A stretch of DNA of 64,000 bases. It comes from Acinetobacter sp. ANC 3781. Its GTDB lineage: Bacteria; Pseudomonadota; Gammaproteobacteria; Pseudomonadales; Moraxellaceae. Positions 58,083-64,000 of the stretch are shown piece by piece. Under the pieces are notes generated by a model. The model saw nothing but the letters and a program-made list of their open reading frames with translations, had not been told where the DNA came from and did no database searches. A program made the position numbers and the translations under genes. The stretch covers positions 1 to 64,000 of the forward strand of contig NZ_SJOH01000016.1 of assembly GCF_004331285.1 (NCBI RefSeq), read 5' to 3'. Within the stretch, counting starts at the first letter, position 1. Every line of letters begins with the position of its first letter.

Positions 58083-58685
58083 TTATTTAAACACTTTAAA
58101 GCGCACTGCATCATCCATATAAGCTTTGTCTTTGGCTTCACCTTCGACTGAACCAAACACGAGCTGTGCCCGGAGTTTCCAACTTGCAGGAATATTCCAT
58201 TCAGCATGTACTTGCTCATCGACAATCGGGTTGTAATGCTGTAGTGATGCACCTAAACCATCAGTATGTAAGGCAGTCCAAGTCGCGAATTGTGCAATGG
58301 CTGTAGAATGCTCTGCCCAAACCGGGAAGTTATCGGCATAAGATGGGAACTGCTCTTGCAAGCCTTGAATCACGTCCATATCTTCAAAAAATAGAACGGT
58401 ACCTACACCGGCAGCAAAGCTATCCATTTTAGCTACGGTTTTTGCAGCAGCGTCTTCATCTTTCGCATAAGACTTGAGTTTTTCTTTCACAAAGCCCCAA
58501 AACTTTTCATGCTCATCATTAAATAAAATTACGGCACGTGAAGATTGCGAGTTAAAAGATGATGGACTTTGCTTAATTGCATGTTGAATCAATTCAGTTA
58601 AGTATTCTGGACTTTGTTCTACATTTTTACCCACTGCATAAATGGTACGGCGTTTATTAATTAAATCTAAAAACTGATTCGACAT
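58083..58685 (-). CDS. nitroreductase family protein (Frm2-like)
   Basis: FMN-binding nitroreductase of 200 residues. It opens with FLDLINKRRTIYAVGKNV and QSPSSFNSQSSRAVILF (FMN-binding Arg and Ser), then AQFATWTALHTDGLGASLQHYNPIVDE and VFGSVEGEAKDK. This layout is that of the fatty-acid-responsive nitroreductase subgroup of small oxygen-insensitive enzymes. Substrate is not known. The start has an AAGGATTT-type site. Confidence 0.85.
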   Translation of the reverse strand: MSNQFLDLINKRRTIYAVGKNVEQSPEYLTELIQHAIKQSPSSFNSQSSRAVILFNDEHEKFWGFVKEKLKSYAKDEDAAAKTVAKMDSFAAGVGTVLFFEDMDVIQGLQEQFPSYADNFPVWAEHSTAIAQFATWTALHTDGLGASLQHYNPIVDEQVHAEWNIPASWKLRAQLVFGSVEGEAKDKAYMDDAVRFKVFK

Positions 58686-58918
58686 TTACTGAAATCCTTT
58701 GATATTTCCTCGGGAAGATTTGAACCAATCTGCTTACGCTGTTAAGAAAATGTGAAATATTAAATTTCATAACAATGAAAATGCAAATTTGTTACTGCCT
58801 TACCATATGCAATAATAATTCCAATATCTAGTACATTTTATTGATAATTAAATCTTTAATTTTTTATATAGAATCTTGCCTACAATTCAGTCAAAGCTTT
58901 TATAAACGACGAGGCTAT

Positions 58919-58947
58919 AAAAAACCCCCAATATTTGGAGGATTTTT
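58919..58947 (-). terminator. terminator for the gene at 58966
   Basis: CCTCCAAA and TTGGGGG (one mismatch) on the minus strand are followed by TTTTTTAT, 19 bp after the stop. Confidence 0.65.
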
Positions 58948-58965
58948 ATACTATTAACTTCTATT

Positions 58966-59457
58966 TTAGAATTTAGCATTTAATATACTTTGTGATACTT
59001 TTTGCTTCCAGATATCACGTAAAGTTGGTAAATAGAATTTTTCACCAATTTCAACCAGTTCAGCATCAATTAATGCATGAATTTCGTGCATAAACAAATA
59101 ATCCAATTCAACTGTTTTCAGGGTCTTATGAGCTTTGGCAAACTCTCTACGCTTTTGTTGCGCGGCTTTAACCAATTGATCTGCATAATTCTTATTTTTA
59201 AATTGAGAAATCGCATTTAGACGTAATTCAATCACGCCCCAGCCACTTAACAGTAATTTAAATAACTCAAAATCTTTTGTGGTCGATTCCCACGTCATTT
59301 CATCCAGATTCTCATCGTTAGGAAGCACCGGAAGCAGCAGCTCCATCACACTCGGAAAAATCTTTTTAAAATTCAAAATAAATTTAACAGGATGCTCACC
59401 AGGATAATCCTTAAATTGCACCTTTTTCTGAACATCTGTTAAATAAACATCAAGCAT
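58966..59457 (-). CDS. conserved hypothetical protein
   Basis: 163-residue soluble protein (starting MLDVYLTDVQKKV; a Met two codons upstream is an alternative). It is helical and charged, with Trp-rich centre LLLSGWGVIELRL and a long Lys/Arg helix (ADQLVKAAQQKRREFAKAHK). I do not recognise the family. It follows fumC after about 100 bp on the same strand but has its own terminator. Confidence 0.6.
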   Translation of the reverse strand: MLDVYLTDVQKKVQFKDYPGEHPVKFILNFKKIFPSVMELLLPVLPNDENLDEMTWESTTKDFELFKLLLSGWGVIELRLNAISQFKNKNYADQLVKAAQQKRREFAKAHKTLKTVELDYLFMHEIHALIDAELVEIGEKFYLPTLRDIWKQKVSQSILNAKF

Positions 59458-59558
59458 AATCAATCATCAGCAGTTAATCTCTCGCTATATTGTACGCATA
59501 TATGCCACAGATAAAAACCACTGATGATCAATAGATCAGTGTTCAAGCCACTAGATGC

Positions 59559-60953
59559 TTATTTCACGTTAGCTGAAACCATATTTTCAGGGATCACCAC
59601 GGCATCAAACTGTTCTGCTGTCACCAAGTTCAATTCAACTGCAACCTGTTTTAAGGTCTTGCCTTCTTTATAAGCTGTTTTTGCCACTTTTGCTGCATTT
59701 TCATATCCAATTACCGGGTTTAAAGCAGTGACTAACATGAGTGAATTATGCAGGAAATAATCAATTTTTTCACGGTTTGGCTCAATTCCCACAGCACAAT
59801 GATCATTGAAACTATTACATGCATCACCCAGTAATTGAATCGATTGCAACAGGTTAAATGCAATCACTGGCATGAATACATTTAACTCAAAGTTACCCGA
59901 AGCCCCTGCAACATTAATGGTCGTATCATTACCCATAACCTGTGCCACTACCATGGTCATGGCTTCACTCTGGGTTGGATTGACCTTGCCTGGCATAATG
60001 CTTGAACCAGGTTCATTTTCAGGAATACGAATCTCTCCAAAACCACAACGTGGCCCACTGGCTAACCAGCGAATATCATTGGCAATTTTATTTAGACTGA
60101 CTGCTAATGTTTTTAAAGCACCCGACGCAAATACCGCAGCATCACGCCCTGCTAAAGCTTCAAACTTATTCGGCGCAGTGACAAATGGCAAATCGGTTAA
60201 TGTCGCCAATTCTGCCGCTGCTTTTACTGCATACTCCGGATGTGCATTTAAGCCAGTCCCGACAGCCGTTCCTCCTAAAGGTAGCTCATACAACCCTTCA
60301 AGTGCCTGATGTAAACGTTTCAATCCGTGGTCAAGCTGTGATACATAGCCACTAAATTCTTGCCCTAAAGTTAATGGTGTTGCATCCTGTAAATGTGTGC
60401 GTCCAATTTTAACAATATCTGAAAATTCCTTCGATTTTTCGTCTAATGTATCGCGTAAACGTTGTACTGCTGGAATGAGCAATTCGTTCATTTGCAGGCT
60501 GGCTGCAACATGAATGGCGGTTGGAAAAGAATCATTAGTGGATTGCGCACGGTTCACATGATCATTCGGGTGTACTGGCTTTTGCGAACCTAAAGGATTG
60601 CCCAGTTTTTGATTGGCAATATTGGCGATCACTTCATTACAGTTCATATTGCTTTGCGTACCTGAACCGGTTTGCCAGACCACCAATGGAAACTGTGCAT
60701 CCCATTTCCCAGTAATCACTTCTTCCGCTGCATTGACAATATAATGTGACAATTCATGCGGAATTTGATCTAACTCGGCATTGGTGATGGCTGCCGCTTT
60801 TTTTACCAGCCCCATGGCCCGAATCATTGGTCGTGGTAAGCGTTCTTGCCCAATTTTAAAGTTTTGCAAACTCCGCTGTGTTTGCGCACCCCACATTGCT
60901 TCACTCGGAACTTCAACATCGCCCATTGTGTCGTGTTCAATACGTGTTTGCAT
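59559..60953 (-). CDS. fumC: class II fumarate hydratase
   Basis: 464-residue tetrameric TCA-cycle enzyme that interconverts fumarate and malate. It has [16 protein letters not shown] at the start, the [14 protein letters not shown] region, [19 protein letters not shown] and the signature [15 protein letters not shown] with the catalytic Ser loop. The frame can start four codons earlier, but ATG at 60953 is the family start. Iron-free and heat-stable type. It diverges in function from its neighbours and is probably monocistronic. Confidence 0.95.
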   Translation of the reverse strand: MQTRIEHDTMGDVEVPSEAMWGAQTQRSLQNFKIGQERLPRPMIRAMGLVKKAAAITNAELDQIPHELSHYIVNAAEEVITGKWDAQFPLVVWQTGSGTQSNMNCNEVIANIANQKLGNPLGSQKPVHPNDHVNRAQSTNDSFPTAIHVAASLQMNELLIPAVQRLRDTLDEKSKEFSDIVKIGRTHLQDATPLTLGQEFSGYVSQLDHGLKRLHQALEGLYELPLGGTAVGTGLNAHPEYAVKAAAELATLTDLPFVTAPNKFEALAGRDAAVFASGALKTLAVSLNKIANDIRWLASGPRCGFGEIRIPENEPGSSIMPGKVNPTQSEAMTMVVAQVMGNDTTINVAGASGNFELNVFMPVIAFNLLQSIQLLGDACNSFNDHCAVGIEPNREKIDYFLHNSLMLVTALNPVIGYENAAKVAKTAYKEGKTLKQVAVELNLVTAEQFDAVVIPENMVSANVK

Positions 60954-61072
60954 CCTCAACCTCATTTCAATCTAGTTATATAACTTTAGCCAATTCATCT
61001 GTTTTGACATATTTAATGATCTTAATCAAATGTCTTATAATTATAAATGATTATTGTTTACATATAATTTTT

Positions 61073-62080
61073 TTAATGTCCTTTTAGTGTTTGCTGATAA
61101 AATCGCCAGGAATCTTCTATCATTTGGGTAATGGTGCGTTTAGGCTGCCATTTCAAAATTTCATGCGCTTTGCCTGTGGTTGCCCCAATCTGGTCTAATT
61201 CAGCATAAGTATAAAATGGTGCATCTATAGTTTTAATTTCGCTCTGGGTGACTTTGGCGACTTCGCTCAGTAAAGCACGAATGGACATATTCTGCCCTGC
61301 AATATTAAAAGCATCACAGGTATAAGGTTGAATTCTAAGCCATTGCAAAGTCGCTATAATGGCATCACAGCAATCCAACACATGTAAAAAACTGCGTTCG
61401 ACGGTACGATCTAAGGTATGAGCTTGCTGACGTAACTCAATATAATCTCGTTGTTTGGCGGCAGCTTGCAATGCCAAGGGAATAATATTTTTAGGTAAAG
61501 GTGCCACGAACTCTCCTAACACCGCATGTTCAAAGGCACCTGCAATATTACTTAATCTCAAGATTGCAATTTTCCATTCACTGTCTGTTAATGCAGTATC
61601 TCGGATGATTTCTTCTGCCATTTGTTGCGACTTGATATAAGGATTCGGATAAGAATAGTTAAAAGGCATTTCTTCTGACAGGGTTGAACTTGACTGTCCA
61701 TATACGGCCAAACTGGATAAATGGATTAAGGTTCGAACTCCTGTGCGCTGCATAGCACGCAGCAAACTCATAATGCAGCTCACATTATCGTTATAGTATT
61801 CCAGTGGTTTAAGTGCCGATTCCTCAATTGATTTAAAGCCTGCGGCATGAATGACCGCTTCTACAGAATATTGTTCAAAAACTTTGTTTAAAGCGGGTGT
61901 ATTACGAATATCAATTTTGACAAATGGCACATACATACCGGAAATAAATTCGAGACGTTCTAAGGTTTGTAAACTTGCATTGGATAAATTATCAACAATA
62001 ATGACTTCTTGCCCATGCGCCATGAGGCTTAAAGCAATATGTGAACCAATAAAGCCTAAACCACCAGTCACTAAAATCAT
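61073..62080 (-). CDS. NAD-dependent epimerase, GalE-like with altered active site
   Basis: 335-residue extended-SDR protein. The NAD-binding loop is TGGLGFIGSHIAL (residues 5-17), followed by IVDNLSN (28-34), IHAAGFKSIEESALKPLEYYNDNV (78-100) and the catalytic LSSLAVYG (Ser123) as in UDP-glucose 4-epimerase. The YxxxK motif reads Tyr148-Ile-Lys-Ser-Gln152, so the catalytic Lys is Gln. The sugar-site RDYIHV motif reads RSFLHV. It therefore may be an atypical or inactive epimerase. No sugar operon partners are visible. Confidence 0.8.
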   Translation of the reverse strand: MILVTGGLGFIGSHIALSLMAHGQEVIIVDNLSNASLQTLERLEFISGMYVPFVKIDIRNTPALNKVFEQYSVEAVIHAAGFKSIEESALKPLEYYNDNVSCIMSLLRAMQRTGVRTLIHLSSLAVYGQSSSTLSEEMPFNYSYPNPYIKSQQMAEEIIRDTALTDSEWKIAILRLSNIAGAFEHAVLGEFVAPLPKNIIPLALQAAAKQRDYIELRQQAHTLDRTVERSFLHVLDCCDAIIATLQWLRIQPYTCDAFNIAGQNMSIRALLSEVAKVTQSEIKTIDAPFYTYAELDQIGATTGKAHEILKWQPKRTITQMIEDSWRFYQQTLKGH

Positions 62081-62176
62081 TGTTTAGATACTCCTTATAT
62101 TAATCAGTATCTTATATTTTATAGATGTATTTTTGGTGTCCTTGCTAACTTATCCACAGATACTATAAATAAAAAA

Positions 62177-62202
62177 CCGACTCAAAATTTCTCTTGAGTC
62201 GG
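62177..62202 (-). terminator. intrinsic terminator on the minus strand, orphan
   Basis: CCGACTCAA and TTGAGTCGG form a perfect 9 bp stem, and the minus-strand side ends in TTTTTTATT. It lies upstream of the GalE-like gene, with no gene ending there, so it either ends a lost gene or is a leader terminator for the epimerase. Confidence 0.75.
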
Positions 62203-62693
62203 CTAGTCTGCAAGAGAATTATAAGATTATGTTAAAGGCTTAGAATATTTCATGTGTTGCAGTTATGACTATTAACTGTTGTTATTTATGATAAGAGATA
62301 ATTACTCATTGAGTAGTTTTTATTCAGACGATTCTTCATTAATTTTAAATGAATTAAGACTATTTTTATATTAAAATGGTTAAAGCCCCGACTTGAGAGC
62401 TTTTAAAAAGTCGATCTGATTGAATAATCTTATATTGTAAACTTCATAGTTTTGCGTCATCTGTATTCTGCAAGAATTTTAAGAAAAATATCTAAAAGCT
62501 TTAATGCTTGTGTAATTAGTCTTGTAAAAATTTCAATTAAACTTGTCTATTTTCAATATATTCTCTGCTTATAAAAATATACTTCGATGGTTTTTGACGT
62601 TCTAACCTTTACTGTCTAATTTAGACAGAGGGCAATACAACAAAACAATATTTAAAAATTTTGTCATGCTAATAACAATAAAGAGGGTTTTTA
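62203..62693. other. gene-free region
   Basis: AT-rich 490 bp between the orphan terminator and the amidohydrolase pseudogene. No supported open frame or structure. Confidence 0.5.
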
Positions 62694-63178
62694 TTGTCAA
62701 TAAACCAGGACGGAAATAATAATGAGCAAAATCAACAGACTAAACAGGCAGATTTAATCTCTGAAAGTGCTACAGTTTATACTGCAGATACTAAGGATGT
62801 TGAAGCTCAGGCAGGTGCGGAAAAAGATGGAAAAATTGTTTATATGAGTAATGATACCGGGCATAAAACATGGCGTGATTAAGATACACGCGTGATCAAC
62901 TTACAAGGTAAAACTTTATTGCCAGGCTTTATTGCTACTCATAACCATGCATATCTTCGTGCAGAATCGATGTATTGGGTAAACTTAGCAGCGCCGAGTC
63001 TGGAAGGTTATAAACAAGAAACTCAAGCCTTTTTAGCCACACGTCCAGATACTAAACAAATTCGTGGTGTCGGTTGGAATTTGAAATATATTCTTGAATA
63101 GGCTGAGGCAACAGGCCGTTCTCCAACACAGTTAAAAACTGTTCTAAGAATAAAATCAGGACATAAAAAAAGGCGCTA
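62694..63178 (+). pseudogene. YtcJ-type amidohydrolase remnant
   Basis: The N-terminal part of a metal-dependent amidohydrolase. It reads TADTKDVEAQAGAEKDGKIVYM, then an in-frame TAA at 62880, then RVINLQGKTLLPGFIATHNHAYLRAESMYWVNLAAPSLEGY (the HxH metal motif as HNHAYLRAES) and IRGVGWNLKYILE, then TAG near 63099 and a short tail before TAA. The family protein is about 550 residues, so the C-terminal two thirds are gone. The opening codon is TTG. It is not functional. Confidence 0.75.
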
Positions 63179-63226
63179 ATTGAGCCTACTTGAGTTTTCA
63201 AGCCTGTTTCCAGTCTTCAATTAATT

Positions 63227-63334
63227 TCATTTTAAAGTTTCCTCAAGTTGTGTGATTTTTTCTTTCATGAGTGATTTGAATAATGGATGAACCAACTCAG
63301 ATGCATGCGGCGATAAGCGAGACTCTTGAGTCAT
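63227..63334 (-). CDS. 35-residue phage-like small protein
   Basis: Short frame with an AGGAAAGG ribosome site before ATG, beginning MTQESRLSPHASELVHPLFK. Its TGA overlaps the ATG of a following frame (63230-63200) that reads MKLIEDWKQA and then stops. That start resembles N-termini of phage holin-type proteins in Acinetobacter prophages. The pair looks like a prophage lysis-region scrap. Neither identity can be proven without a search. Confidence 0.35.
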   Translation of the reverse strand: MTQESRLSPHASELVHPLFKSLMKEKITQLEETLK

Positions 63335-63668
63335 TTCCTTTCCTGTAAGCAATAAAAGAACATCTAAGAAGTGGACAGACATAAAAAACCGATCTCATTT
63401 GGGTTGGCTTACATTTTCTAGATATAGGTACAAATAGTTATTGTGAGCAAAATTGTTAAGAACCATCATGCTTGCATTTTTCATAATTCCATTCGACACC
63501 AATGGGTAGTTGGAAAACATATTTCATAGGAAATATGTTTTCCTCTTTACTTTCCGGTCCAGTGAAATCAAAAACCCCGGTGTTAGGTCACTGGGATTTT
63601 CTTTGGTTAATATAGGTTTAGGGAGTAAAAAAGCAGCCTAGGGTGCCTTATATGCAGTCTTAACTAAA
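63335..63668. other. gene-free region with a terminator
   Basis: 333 bp with no supported gene apart from the hairpin at 63570-63600. Confidence 0.5.
63570..63600 (-). terminator. terminator for the partial gene at the right edge
   Basis: CCCGGTG and CACTGGG (one G-U) pair around TTAGGT with A/T-rich flanks, 69 bp past the stop of the minus-strand gene at 63669. Confidence 0.6.
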
Positions 63669-64000
63669 TTATTTAATTTCAGATTCTTCAATATTTTTAG
63701 GTAAATTAAGACTGACTTTGAAATTTCCAATTTCATTCTCACCTCCCCAATCACCATATATTAATGCTGTAACTTCAATTGCTGCATCTTCAGATAAGTT
63801 CTTATTATTTAATAATTTTAGAAATTTTAGAGCATCATCGTCGCTCAAATACCCCACTTGAATATCATTAATAAGTACCATAACTGCATGTGTATATTCA
63901 GTATTGGTGAAGTCCTTAACCAAAAGCGCAGTAACCACTTTGCTTACTGAATTTTCAAGCTTTGGGCCTACTATTTCAACTAATGGCTCTTGGTGATCTC
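63669..64000 (-). CDS. hypothetical protein, 5' end outside window
   Basis: Open frame from the right edge to a TAA. The frame stays open to the window border (…EPLVEIVGPKLENSVSKVV), so a GTG inside is probably not the real start. The visible part includes HAVMVLINDIQVGYLSDDDALKFLKLLNNKN, which resembles the VYIDGKxVGYLSxxDA core of HIRAN-type DNA-associated domains. The family call is weak; the rest of the protein is needed. Confidence 0.5.
   Translation of the reverse strand, partial: DHQEPLVEIVGPKLENSVSKVVTALLVKDFTNTEYTHAVMVLINDIQVGYLSDDDALKFLKLLNNKNLSEDAAIEVTALIYGDWGGENEIGNFKVSLNLPKNIEESEIK

Noticed and set aside
59872-60309. 145-codon plus-strand frame inside fumC
   Set aside because: Antisense shadow of a highly conserved gene.

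Overview
The window reads as a chromosomal segment of an AT-rich gammaproteobacterium, almost certainly Acinetobacter. Supporting signs are the catF-catD order without an intervening pcaB, a CioAB-type cytochrome bd operon, a PlsB-type acyltransferase, an orphan pilU, and many acyl-CoA and aromatic catabolic genes with LysR, TetR, AraC and MarR regulators. I see no rRNA, tRNA, CRISPR array, transposase or complete prophage. Several genes are decayed.

Layout. 0-3 kb: end of the catechol branch of the beta-ketoadipate pathway (catF 3' end, catD), a zinc-less sirtuin and a HAD phosphatase. 3-6 kb: a decayed gene, an intact thiolase and a fragmented acyl-CoA dehydrogenase. 6-11 kb: TetR and LysR regulators, then a GMC alcohol oxidoreductase and an aldehyde dehydrogenase that look like an alcohol-to-acid pair. 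11-21.7 kb: cysK, plsB, a BigR-like two-cysteine ArsR regulator next to a SulP transporter, sstT, a DUF1275 membrane protein, a DUF2058 protein and a YbdG-type mechanosensitive channel. 21.9-23.7 kb: a cluster of very small minus-strand proteins around a glycine-zipper protein. 24.5-30 kb: ABC exporter coupled to a MaoC hydratase, AraC regulator, gcvH and an MFS transporter. 30-37.6 kb: pilU, then aroG (aromatic amino acid synthesis) divergent from hpd, an amino acid permease and tyrB (aromatic amino acid uptake and breakdown). 37.7-44 kb: adhC/frmA, a phospholipase D lipoprotein, small unknown genes, two pseudogenes and a uracil-DNA-glycosylase-like gene. 44-49 kb: acyl-CoA dehydrogenase, aminoglycoside-phosphotransferase-like protein, histidine phosphatase and SDR in one operon with a divergent LysR. 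49-58 kb: membrane-anchored nuclease, MocR regulator, cioAB with a tiny DUF2474 subunit, a DUF2946-like protein and a MarR-MFS pair. 58-64 kb: nitroreductase, unknown protein, fumC, a GalE-like epimerase with a changed active site, then a decayed end with an amidohydrolase pseudogene, phage-like scraps and a partial gene.

The most interesting signal is in the aroG leader at 32.70-32.90 kb on the minus strand. A good promoter is followed by an 18-residue leader peptide containing a Tyr-Tyr-Phe-Trp run and a further Phe. Its stop codon abuts the first of four mutually exclusive RNA arms, which end in a strong intrinsic terminator. This has the full logic of a ribosome-mediated attenuator controlling DAHP synthase by aromatic amino acid supply. 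Second-tier signals are the microprotein cluster at 22-23.7 kb, the BigR-like regulator with a dyad overlapping a candidate -10, the dyads upstream of hpd, and the epimerase and sirtuin with altered catalytic motifs.
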